Below, piece after piece: positions 50,666-58,645 of a DNA stretch of 64,000 bases. The stretch comes from Arenibacter sp. F20364. GTDB lineage: Bacteria; Bacteroidota; Bacteroidia; Flavobacteriales; Flavobacteriaceae. How positions within the stretch are numbered: position 1 is the first letter of the stretch; every line of letters starts with the position of its first letter. Position numbers and translations under genes: made by a program. The stretch lies in the NCBI RefSeq assembly GCF_023015905.1, contig NZ_JALKBD010000004.1, positions 62,001 to 126,000 of the forward strand, written 5' to 3'. The notes under the pieces are model-generated. The model saw only the letters and a list, made by a program, of their open reading frames with translations. It was not told the origin of the DNA and did no database searches.

Positions 50666-51085
50666 AATGGTCTGTGGTTAACTAAGTATAATAGCAGTAA
50701 ATGTAAATATTACGTTTTAAATTCAATTTTAGTAAACTTAACTTTAAGATAAATTTATCATAAAGTTTTATTCACCTTAATTTCCGAAGTGCTCTCTGTA
50801 TTGGGTATCTGAAGGCTATGCCTTTTCGAGTACGGCGATTTTGGCAGATTACATCATGGTCAGATTTTGCTTTTATCAAAGTCCTCCCAAATTAACCACT
50901 ATCCCCTATCACTCCCAAATAATCAGCTTTTAATAACAATATCCCGTTCTATGCAAATTTTTATTCCTGTAAACTTTTGTTAAAATGTTACGAAAAAGAA
51001 TGAACATTCATTTTTATTCTTATCTTTGTACCCATATTGCTATCAACCTTGAACAGCACCCTTATAAATTTCCATTTAGAACATT
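50666..51085. promoter_or_regulatory. Divergent regulatory region with tetR operator and promoter
   Basis: The 420-base gap between araC (minus) and tetR (plus) holds no gene. Near its right end, AATGAACATTCATT (50999-51012) is a dyad with two mismatched centre positions and sits nine bases upstream of an exact TAnnTTTG box TATCTTTG (51021-51028). The predicted transcript start is 51033, 53 bases before the tetR ATG. The dyad resembles the box pair at 41202 and 41830. Confidence 0.6.
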
Positions 51086-51664
51086 ATGGCAAAACTTCAA
51101 AAAAGTATTGAAAAGCGAAATGCCTTGGTAAAAGCTACCATTAACTTGGTCAACAACAATGGTTTCCACGCTACCCCCATGTCCAAGATTGCAAAAATGG
51201 CTAACGTCTCACCCGCTACTATTTACCTGTATTTTGACAATAAGCAGGACCTTGTAAACAAAGTGTATATAGAAGTTAAGGCCACATATACGGCCTATGC
51301 TTTCAAAAACTTTAGTAGCGACACCCCTGTAGCCGAAGGTTTTGAAAAAATATGGAAGCGTATTGCCGATTTTAAACTTAAGGAAGTGGAAGAAGCTATG
51401 TTTCTGGCCCAGTGCGACAATACACCCATGATTGACGAAGCCAGTAGACAGGAAGGTCTAAAACACCTGCAGCCACTATTGGACCTATGGGAAAAGGGGA
51501 AAAAGGAAGGCATCATAAAACCTTTGTCGCCCTATCTCCTCTATGCCTACACCATTAATCCTTTATCTTTTTTAATGATAATGCAACAAAGGGGTGTTTT
51601 TCAATTAAACCAATATCACCTGGAGGATGCCTATCAGGCGGCCTGGAGCAGTATAAAAAAATAA
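51086..51664 (+). CDS. TetR family regulator of the PTGR-DJ-1 cassette
   Basis: A 192-residue TetR protein. The HTH region (about 10-55) reads INLVNNNGFHATPMSKIAKMANVSPATIYLYFDNKQDLV, and the rest is the helical ligand domain. The first gene of a plus-strand operon, with 24 bases to the PTGR-type gene. A dyad overlapping the promoter (50999-51012) fits autorepression. Its inducer could be an aldehyde or enone, since both downstream genes detoxify such electrophiles. Confidence 0.93.
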   Translation: MAKLQKSIEKRNALVKATINLVNNNGFHATPMSKIAKMANVSPATIYLYFDNKQDLVNKVYIEVKATYTAYAFKNFSSDTPVAEGFEKIWKRIADFKLKEVEEAMFLAQCDNTPMIDEASRQEGLKHLQPLLDLWEKGKKEGIIKPLSPYLLYAYTINPLSFLMIMQQRGVFQLNQYHLEDAYQAAWSSIKK

Positions 51665-51688
51665 ACCCCAATACACTAAAACTACATA

Positions 51689-52687
51689 ATGATACAGACT
51701 ATTATATTAAAAAAAAGACCTGTAGGGAAACCTACCCTGTCAGATTTCGAATTCGTAAATGAGGATAAGGATCTAAACATTCAAAAAGGAGAAATACTTC
51801 TGGAAGCCACCTATATTTCCGTTGACCCCTATTTAAGGGGAAGAATGAATGATGCCAAATCATACGTTCCCCCCTTTGAGTTGGGAAAACCCATAACCTC
51901 CGGTGTTGTTGCCAAAGTTATGGCTTCCAAGAACGATAAATTTAAAGAGGGCGATTATGTTTCGGGGATGATGGACTGGAAAACCCAACAGGTTTCCAAA
52001 GGAGAAGGCCTTTTAAATATAAATAAGGACCTAGCCCCCCTTAGTGCTTATTTGGGTATTTTAGGTATGACCGGACTAACCGCTTATTTGGGCCTCAACG
52101 AAATAGGAAAACCCAAAGCCGGGGAGACCTTACTGATTTCTGGTGCCGCCGGGGCAGTGGGCAGCGTAGTTGGGCAGATTGGAAAAATATTAGGACTATA
52201 TGTTGTGGGTATTGCCGGAACGGATGAAAAAGTGGCCATGCTTACCTCGGAATTCGGCTTTGACCACGCTATTAACTATAACACTACAGACGATATGAGA
52301 GCAGCCATAAGAACAGCTTGTCCAGACGGTGTGGACGTTTATTTTGATAATGTAGGTGGCCCAATCTCCGATGCGGTTTTATATAATATCAACAAATATG
52401 CTAGAATGATTATTTGCGGTGCCATTTCGGTGTACAACAACACAGAAATGCCCAAAAGTATTAGCGTTCAACCATTTTTGATTAAAAACAGTGCCTTAAT
52501 GCAAGGTTTTATTGTTTCCAATTATGCGGAAAAATTCCCTGAAGCCATGAAGAATTTATCCACTTGGTTGGCCGAAGGTAAATTAAATTATACCGAAACC
52601 GTTGTAAACGGTTTTGAAAACACCCCACAAGCATTTTTGGATTTGTTTGAGGGTAAAAACAAAGGGAAAATGATCGTAAAAGTCTAG
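51689..52687 (+). CDS. NADPH-dependent prostaglandin reductase-like (PTGR/LTB4DH) MDR enzyme
   Basis: A 332-residue MDR enzyme of the leukotriene B4 12-hydroxydehydrogenase/PTGR group. Blocks: IILKKRPVGKPTLSDFEF at the start, YISVDPYLRGRMNDAKSYVPPFELGKPI (about 43-70), GMTGLTAYLGL, LLISGAAGAVGSVVGQIGKI (about 145-164) and the VYFDNVGGPISDAVL segment. It uses NADPH to reduce the double bond of alpha,beta-unsaturated ketones and aldehydes. It lies second in the tetR operon with DJ-1 downstream. Confidence 0.95.
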   Translation: MIQTIILKKRPVGKPTLSDFEFVNEDKDLNIQKGEILLEATYISVDPYLRGRMNDAKSYVPPFELGKPITSGVVAKVMASKNDKFKEGDYVSGMMDWKTQQVSKGEGLLNINKDLAPLSAYLGILGMTGLTAYLGLNEIGKPKAGETLLISGAAGAVGSVVGQIGKILGLYVVGIAGTDEKVAMLTSEFGFDHAINYNTTDDMRAAIRTACPDGVDVYFDNVGGPISDAVLYNINKYARMIICGAISVYNNTEMPKSISVQPFLIKNSALMQGFIVSNYAEKFPEAMKNLSTWLAEGKLNYTETVVNGFENTPQAFLDLFEGKNKGKMIVKV

Positions 52688-52733
52688 GTTTGGATTACAA
52701 TTCCCATATTAAATAACATTAAAATAAAAACAA

Positions 52734-53411
52734 ATGAAAATACTATTTGTACTAACATCCCACGATAAATTGGGGGATACCGGAAAGAAAACAGGATTTT
52801 GGATCGAAGAATTTGCAAATCCATATTATACCTTATTGGATAAAGGGGCCGATATTACCTTGGTCACTCCCAAAGGCGGAGTTGCACCTATAGACCCAAG
52901 TAGCGATACCCCTGAAACCAGTACAAGGGATACCGAGCGATTTAAAAATGACGCCGTGGCACAGGATAAAATAAAGAATACTTTGGCCTTGTCAAAAATA
53001 GATCCCAGTGACTACGACGCCGTATTTTATCCAGGAGGCCACGGACCGTTATGGGATTTGGCGAACGATACCACATCTATAGCACTCATTGAGACTTTTA
53101 ACAGACAGAAGAAACCGATTGGCTTTGTATGTCACGCCCCGGCCGCACTAAAAGGGGTTAAAAATGAAGATGGCTCTCCACTGGTCAAAGGCAAAAAGGT
53201 AACCGGATTTACCAATACTGAAGAGGCGGCAGTTCAGCTCACGAATGTGGTTCCATTTTTAGTGGAAGACATGTTAAAAGAAAAAGGAGGCACCTATTCC
53301 AAAGAAACCGATTGGGCAGCCTATGCCATACAGGACGGGAATTTAATTACTGGGCAAAATCCGGCATCCTCGGAGTTGGTGGCGGAAAAACTATTGGCTT
53401 CCCTTAATTAA
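52734..53411 (+). CDS. DJ-1/PfpI family glyoxalase III-like protein
   Basis: A 225-residue DJ-1/PfpI-type protein. The nucleophile elbow reads FVCHAPAAL with Cys133 and His134; the conserved Glu near residue 25-26 (FWIEEFANPYY) completes the putative triad, and the TPKGG and YPGGHGP segments are typical of the HchA/Hsp31-like chaperone and glyoxalase III group. It may convert methylglyoxal to lactate or protect proteins from carbonyls. It is the last gene of the TetR-PTGR operon and is closed by a terminator at 53434-53470. Confidence 0.94.
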   Translation: MKILFVLTSHDKLGDTGKKTGFWIEEFANPYYTLLDKGADITLVTPKGGVAPIDPSSDTPETSTRDTERFKNDAVAQDKIKNTLALSKIDPSDYDAVFYPGGHGPLWDLANDTTSIALIETFNRQKKPIGFVCHAPAALKGVKNEDGSPLVKGKKVTGFTNTEEAAVQLTNVVPFLVEDMLKEKGGTYSKETDWAAYAIQDGNLITGQNPASSELVAEKLLASLN

Positions 53412-53433
53412 GGAATCGCTTTTAAGCTTTAAA

Positions 53434-53470
53434 AGCTGAACATCTTTCAATAGTTGTTCGGCTTTTTTTT
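53434..53470 (+). terminator. Terminator of the TetR-PTGR-DJ-1 operon
   Basis: AGCTGAACA pairs with TGTTCGGCT (one G-U pair) across a 12-base loop, then at least seven U. It lies 23 bases past the DJ-1 stop at 53411. Confidence 0.85.
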
Positions 53471-53586
53471 GTAATCCGATTATGTCTGCATTTTATTTCA
53501 ATTGGATACAACTAATCTTCAATTTTGTAATGGACTGGATTCACCATTGCCTTGAACATACGGCAAATTATATAATCTTATACAAA

Positions 53587-53614
53587 AAAAGGTGGACTAT
53601 GACACCCACCTTTT
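53587..53614 (-). terminator. Terminator after the DUF4382 gene
   Basis: AAAAGGTGG pairs with CCACCTTTT with a ten-base loop, and the minus strand continues into a U run. It lies 20 bases past the stop at 53635. Confidence 0.75.
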
Positions 53615-53634
53615 ACATTTCTTATAAAGTAATG

Positions 53635-54528
53635 TTATTCCCCAGCAACCAAAATAAAATCTTGGGAGGTGGTATTTCCAGCAACTATTTCTATATCGGT
53701 AACAGATTTCTTTTGGTAGGTTGATAATTCTACCTCAACATCATAACTTCCGGCAATTAGTCCCATAACCATGTATTTTCCGTCAGCATCCGTAAAAGTA
53801 GTAGTATTCAAGGTGTCGGCTGCAAAAACGGCCACTTGTGCTCCTTCTAATCCTTCTGCAACTTCTTCCTGAAGTGTTGTCACCTTACCGGACAAAGTGC
53901 CAGCGGTGGACATATTACAAGCTTTAATGACCGGTTTAAAATTAAATCCGGTTATATTCTCATAATTACTGCCTCCTCCTTTAGCTACAAAAGATTTGCT
54001 TACATCAAAATCTAACAATAAATCGGCACTTAGTCCACCTTCTACCACAAGACCGGGTTTAATAAAGATCTTTATACCAGTTTGTTCCCCGCTAGGTACT
54101 TTTAAATCAAATGTGGAGCCATCCGTAAGTACCACGTTTACACCTTTTACATATACCCTTACAAGGTCGTAAATTCCAACAGGGACATCTAGATCGACCA
54201 AATTCTTGGTAACCCCGTTGGTAAGTTCCAAAAGATTGACCTCCATTTCATCTTCCATCAGAACAACAAAGGAAGATTTTTCTTCTGTTATCATTGAGGA
54301 ATCTGAATTATCCTCTACCTCGGAAAAAATATCCATATCCCCTTTGTAACGGGCATCTATCTTAAAAATAGTTACGTTTGCCTCTGCTACCAGATCATGT
54401 GGAAAAGGTGCATCCGTTAAATTAACGGAAAGTCGCCCATAGTCCCTATTCTTATCATCATTGTCAGTACAAGAAATAAAAACTGTAAAAACAAAAAATA
54501 ATGCAATTGTTATCAATCTGAATTTCAT
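53635..54528 (-). CDS. DUF4382 lipoprotein with a carboxypeptidase-regulatory-like domain
   Basis: A 297-residue lipoprotein (lipobox VFISC, Cys20). The DUF4382 part (about 30-195; GRLSVNLTDAPFPHDLVAEANVTIFKIDA near 32-60) is followed by a C-terminal CarboxypepD-regulatory-like domain (about 210-297; GTLSGKVTTL, EEVAEGLEGAQVAVF, FTDADGKYMVMGLIAGSYDVEVELSTY). It is a surface or periplasmic lipoprotein of unknown role. It is monocistronic, with a 250-base gap to the NTF2-like gene. Confidence 0.9.
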   Translation of the reverse strand: MKFRLITIALFFVFTVFISCTDNDDKNRDYGRLSVNLTDAPFPHDLVAEANVTIFKIDARYKGDMDIFSEVEDNSDSSMITEEKSSFVVLMEDEMEVNLLELTNGVTKNLVDLDVPVGIYDLVRVYVKGVNVVLTDGSTFDLKVPSGEQTGIKIFIKPGLVVEGGLSADLLLDFDVSKSFVAKGGGSNYENITGFNFKPVIKACNMSTAGTLSGKVTTLQEEVAEGLEGAQVAVFAADTLNTTTFTDADGKYMVMGLIAGSYDVEVELSTYQKKSVTDIEIVAGNTTSQDFILVAGE

Positions 54529-54778
54529 AGTTATAAATTTTAAATATTAGTAAATGTCAGCTAGGCCCCTTAATCAAGGGCTCATAAACAATAACAATCC
54601 AAGATGGACTTTACCCTACCACATTTTTAATAATTAACCATTTATTCGTTGAAATGCATCCCAAATTTAATTTTCCAGAGATTATCAGCAAATAAACATA
54701 AGGAAAAAGTGACTATTTAAATCTATTATAAATCGAGCTTCAACTGCTTTTATGCAACATTACCCAAAAAGGCTCAAG

Positions 54779-55294
54779 TTATTCCTCGGGCGATCGGTGG
54801 TCATAGCTCAACACCCGTTTTAACTGCCACTTACTATCCTGCAGTATAAAAACATGGGAGAATTTGGCTATCCCGGTAATATAAAGTTCTTTATGGGCCT
54901 CCTTTATATAAAACTCATGTACCCCGTTTTGTATGGCCCCATACAAAACTCCGTTGTTGTACAATGGAAATACCTCCATACTGTCCGCTACCAATTTACG
55001 CATAGGCTTCTTGTCTCCGCTTCCGCAAATATTCTGTTCTATAGCCTTAAAAAATTCCTCCTTGGAAGTGCTTATCCCGGACTGATCATGATAAAATTCC
55101 AAATCAGGGGCAATTAAGTGCTCCATCTCCTTGAGCTCACAATTATTAAAACCATTTTCGAACAAGATACTGTCCAATTTTAATACTGTACGGTAAAGTT
55201 CAGACGAGGATTCCATTTGTGCCTGTCCAATGTTGAAAAATAATAACATGAGGATAAAAAGTCCTGATATCCTGAAATAAGAAACGGTTTTCAT
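54779..55294 (-). CDS. NTF2-like (DUF4440/SnoaL-type) secreted protein
   Basis: A 171-residue exported protein with a signal peptide (about 1-25, ending GQAQ). The rest is an NTF2-like cone fold: MEHLIAPDLEFYHDQSGIS near 60-78, VADSMEVFPLYNNGVLYGAIQNGVHEF, and the closing AKFSHVFILQDSKWQLKRVLSYDH. This fold hosts enzymes or binding proteins; no active-site residues can be assigned. The start ATG at 55294 is used because the upstream codon at 55303 is a TTG. Confidence 0.88.
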   Translation of the reverse strand: MKTVSYFRISGLFILMLLFFNIGQAQMESSSELYRTVLKLDSILFENGFNNCELKEMEHLIAPDLEFYHDQSGISTSKEEFFKAIEQNICGSGDKKPMRKLVADSMEVFPLYNNGVLYGAIQNGVHEFYIKEAHKELYITGIAKFSHVFILQDSKWQLKRVLSYDHRSPEE

Positions 55295-55436
55295 AGTGAA
55301 CAATGTTAAGGATTATACTTTTAAAGATAATACCCTTAAACTTTTGTTACAACATTTCGATTACAAGGAATTCTGGTAGGTGCCTACTTCCTATTTCAAG
55401 AAAGTAAAAGTTGGGACTGTTCACAATTATGGAAAA

Positions 55437-55467
55437 TAAAAAAGAGGCCCACAACAGCCCCCTTTTT
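55437..55467 (-). terminator. Terminator after the M3 peptidase gene
   Basis: An imperfect stem between AAAAAGGGGGC and GCCTCTTTTT (minus strand) is followed by a U run. It lies about 35 bases past the stop at 55501. Confidence 0.55.
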
Positions 55468-55500
55468 AATATTTAATACCAAGATAATTCAAGGCTACAA

Positions 55501-57624
55501 TTATTGTAACCCCCGTGCTTTTAGCATAGGTTCTATTTGTGCATCGCTACCGCGCCAATCCTTGTACATTTTTTCCAAGGGCAGGGTATTGCCCCTAGAC
55601 AAGATCATATCACGTAGGCGCTGACCATTTTCACGGGTAAGTCCTCCATGGGTCTCAAACCAATTATAGGCATCGTGATGAAGCATTTCAGTCCATAGAT
55701 AGGAATAATATCCCGCAGCATAACCACTGCCAAAGATATGTGCAAAATAGGTGGATCTATATCGTGGGGGAACGGCGGGGACCACATCCAATCCAGTCTT
55801 TCGTAAAGCTTCCTTTTCAAAAGCATTGGCATCCTCGATTCTAAAATCGGAACAAATGGTATGCCACTGCATATCCAAGTTAGAGGCCGCCAAATTTTCA
55901 GTTAGGCTATACCCTTGGTTAAAAGTCCCGGATTTCTTTATCTTGTCGATAAGCGTCTGCGGTATCTGCTCCCCTGTTTGGTAATGAAGGGCATAGTTTT
56001 TCAGGATTACAGGATACAGGGCCCAGTTTTCATTGAACTGGGAAGGAAACTCTACAAAATCCCTCGCCACCGAGGTACCTGATAAGGACGGGTATTGCTG
56101 ATCGGCAAAAAAGCCGTGAAGGGCATGTCCAAATTCATGGAACATGGTCTCCACCTCATCATAGGTCAGTAATGCCGGCTCACCGGCCACGGGTTTCGGA
56201 TAATTACAAACATTGTAAATAACAGGTTTTTTATTGTATAATTTGGATTGATCTACAAAATTGCTCATCCAGGCCCCTCCCCGCTTGCTTGGTCGGGAAA
56301 AGAAATCGCCATAGAACAATCCCAACGGATCTCCGTTCTCCTCAAAAAGCTCATAAACCAATACATCTTTATGATAGGTAGGAATATCGGTCCTGACTTT
56401 AAAGGTTATTCCGTATAGTTTTTCGGCAGCATAGAAAACCCCATTTTCAAGTACTGTTTTCAATTCAAAATAGGGTTTTATCTGGTTTTCGTCCAGATCG
56501 TATTTTTCCATACGCACCATATCGGCATAAAGGTTCCAATCCCACGGAGACAGAACGAAATCCCCTCCCTTTTTCTTTATCATTAGCTGAATTTCCTCTG
56601 CCTCTTGCCTTGCTTTTGCCGTAGCGGCAGGTATAAGTCCGGCAAACATTTTATTTACATTCTCCGGCATTTTGGCCATAGTGTTTTGTAGGCTCCATTC
56701 CGCATAATTGGCAAAGCCCAACAAGGCCCCTTTTTTGGCACGTAATTCCGCTATTTCAGTAATTAACGTTTTAGTATCCTGAGCAGTTCCATCGGCACGC
56801 ATCCAAGCAGCCTGAAACAACTTCTCCCGTGTCTCCCTTTTTTTCAAGGATTGCAATAATGGCTGCTGCGTTGTATTTTGAAGCGGAACCTTCCATCCTT
56901 CCCCATCCTTGTTCTCTAAAGATTTCAACTCGGCTTCAGATAATCCCGCGAGATCCGATTTCTCAGTAAAAACAACGGCCCCGGCATTATTAGCCTCAAG
57001 TAAGGTCTTGTTAAAAGAATTTACCAAGGTGGCCAAGCGTGAATTATATGATTTTAAAGTCTCCTTATCCTCTGGGGATAAGTTGGCACCAGCTATTTCA
57101 AAATCCTCGAAATAGTCTTCCAATAATTTTTGGGATTCGGCATCAAGTTCCAGAGATTCTTTTGCACTGTGCAAGGATTTAACACGTTGAAACAATTTAT
57201 CGTTCAGGTAAATAGCATCGTTAAGTTCAGAAAATTTTGGTGCCATTTCCTCCTGTACGGCTTGAAGCGTATCATTGGTATGTGCACCGGTCAGTGCAGA
57301 AAATATATTCCGTACACGCTCTAGAAGTACTCCGCTCTTTTCCAGTGCCAATATGGTATTATCAAAAGTTGCTGGATCAGTACTGTTTACTATTTTCTCT
57401 ATAACTGCTTGTTGTTCAGTGATTCCCTTCAAAAGGGCATCCCTAAAATGGCTGTTATCGATTTTAGTGAAATCAGGAGCACCATAGGGTAGCGTACTTT
57501 CTACAAGTAACGGATTATTGGTAATATTCATAGTATTCTGGGAAGTTAAAACATTGTTTGTCCTGGAGTCCTTACAGGCAAAAATCAAAACCAATATAAG
57601 GAACAGACAAGATAATTTATTCAT
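55501..57624 (-). CDS. M3 family peptidyl-dipeptidase (Dcp-like) lipoprotein
   Basis: A 707-residue zinc dipeptidyl carboxypeptidase. The lipobox near LIFAC (Cys17) puts it at the outer membrane or periplasm. The M3 zinc motif HEFGH lies at 496-500 with the third-ligand Glu in the EFPSQFNENW region about 30 residues on. Family blocks LKSYNSRLATLVNSFNKTLLEA and WMSNFVDQSKLYNKKPVIYNV are clear. Dcp-type enzymes remove C-terminal dipeptides from peptides. It is monocistronic. The 328 bases upstream hold no gene. Confidence 0.95.
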   Translation of the reverse strand: MNKLSCLFLILVLIFACKDSRTNNVLTSQNTMNITNNPLLVESTLPYGAPDFTKIDNSHFRDALLKGITEQQAVIEKIVNSTDPATFDNTILALEKSGVLLERVRNIFSALTGAHTNDTLQAVQEEMAPKFSELNDAIYLNDKLFQRVKSLHSAKESLELDAESQKLLEDYFEDFEIAGANLSPEDKETLKSYNSRLATLVNSFNKTLLEANNAGAVVFTEKSDLAGLSEAELKSLENKDGEGWKVPLQNTTQQPLLQSLKKRETREKLFQAAWMRADGTAQDTKTLITEIAELRAKKGALLGFANYAEWSLQNTMAKMPENVNKMFAGLIPAATAKARQEAEEIQLMIKKKGGDFVLSPWDWNLYADMVRMEKYDLDENQIKPYFELKTVLENGVFYAAEKLYGITFKVRTDIPTYHKDVLVYELFEENGDPLGLFYGDFFSRPSKRGGAWMSNFVDQSKLYNKKPVIYNVCNYPKPVAGEPALLTYDEVETMFHEFGHALHGFFADQQYPSLSGTSVARDFVEFPSQFNENWALYPVILKNYALHYQTGEQIPQTLIDKIKKSGTFNQGYSLTENLAASNLDMQWHTICSDFRIEDANAFEKEALRKTGLDVVPAVPPRYRSTYFAHIFGSGYAAGYYSYLWTEMLHHDAYNWFETHGGLTRENGQRLRDMILSRGNTLPLEKMYKDWRGSDAQIEPMLKARGLQ

Positions 57625-57952
57625 ATTGTCCTTATAAAATCCGTAAAATTAAGGAAATCGCTGTGATTGGGAAAGTTGGTCTAGTTTGGAGAATTTAACC
57701 AATCTGGGGGGTAATTTCAATTTTTTGAAAAAATAGAGCGCTAATTTTAGAGGTATAAATGTTGCTACCTTATAATAATGCAAATATTTTTACGGGCTTA
57801 GTTGGCTACCATTACGTGCATTGGTTTTTTAATCTTAGAATGGGAAGCTTTTACAGTCACCAATTAATCCATTGAAATGGGGCTTTGGAACAAATATAAA
57901 AAAAACCTTACCGGAGGAGTAAGGCTAAAGAAACCGCATAGCAATTGAATTA
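57625..57952. other. Intergenic region with a terminator and no other feature
   Basis: It contains the terminator of the secreted gene at 57953 (57898-57924) and a run of six G near 57705. No gene or repeat is visible. Confidence 0.4.
57898..57924 (-). terminator. Terminator after the secreted gene at 57953
   Basis: CCTTAC pairs with GTAAGG across a seven-base loop and the minus strand continues with an eight-base U run. It lies 28 bases past the stop. Confidence 0.75.
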
Positions 57953-58465
57953 TTAATCATCAAAATTTAAGGTCATTTTCTTCTTTTGATGCCCGTCCGT
58001 CAATGTAACCTTGTACTGTTTTTTGGTCAAATTGTCTTCGGAAAATACACACACATAGTGATTCTTTTCCATTTTCCATCCATCATTGCCGTCAAATACC
58101 ATTTTACGCACGGTCATTGGCAGTACAATATTTTCAAACTTTTCAAAGGCTTTTACTATTGAACCATCAGCTGTATAGGACGCTATAATATCCCCGTTAC
58201 TCGCTTTAAACACAACATCAAAAGTATGGATATCCTTTTTATCGTATTCGGATAAGGAGGTTACATCAAAATTAGCGGCCTTGAACTGCAATTCCTGAAC
58301 AACTTCCGGAGTATTTCCATCATTTACCTCCCGTAAATAATCAACATTAACCGGAGACACTGTTATGGCGTCCAAGGTTACAGGGTCAATTCCGTCATTG
58401 TCTTCCTGTGCAAGCACCAGGCCTGCAAGACTAAAAAAAATCAATAATGTTACAAATTGTTTCAT
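57953..58465 (-). CDS. Secreted protein of unknown function (paralogue of 4099-4629)
   Basis: A 170-residue protein with a signal peptide (about 1-20, ending VLAQ; start at 58465 preferred to the frame start at 58489). The body is beta-rich and shares VQ-LQ, AANFDV, FDVVFK, DGSIVKAF, NIVLP, MVF...GW and YKVTLTDG...KMTL landmarks with the exported protein at 4099-4629, 53 kb away, so they belong to the same family. No enzyme motif is seen. It lies upstream of an AraC-TolB-TPR gene (opposite end of the 180-base gap). Confidence 0.8.
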   Translation of the reverse strand: MKQFVTLLIFFSLAGLVLAQEDNDGIDPVTLDAITVSPVNVDYLREVNDGNTPEVVQELQFKAANFDVTSLSEYDKKDIHTFDVVFKASNGDIIASYTADGSIVKAFEKFENIVLPMTVRKMVFDGNDGWKMEKNHYVCVFSEDNLTKKQYKVTLTDGHQKKKMTLNFDD

Positions 58466-58645
58466 GATAAGGTGGTTTAAACTGTTCATAATTCCTTGAA
58501 ACCTAAGTTGCGATTAATTGTTTAGCTGCACATAGCAATTATGTATACGCTCTTTAAAAGTTAATTTTGAAGTATATAACAAATGACTTAAAACCTTACA
58601 CTTATGTTGTTTTAAAAGGAGAATAGAACCACAAAAGCAATTAGA

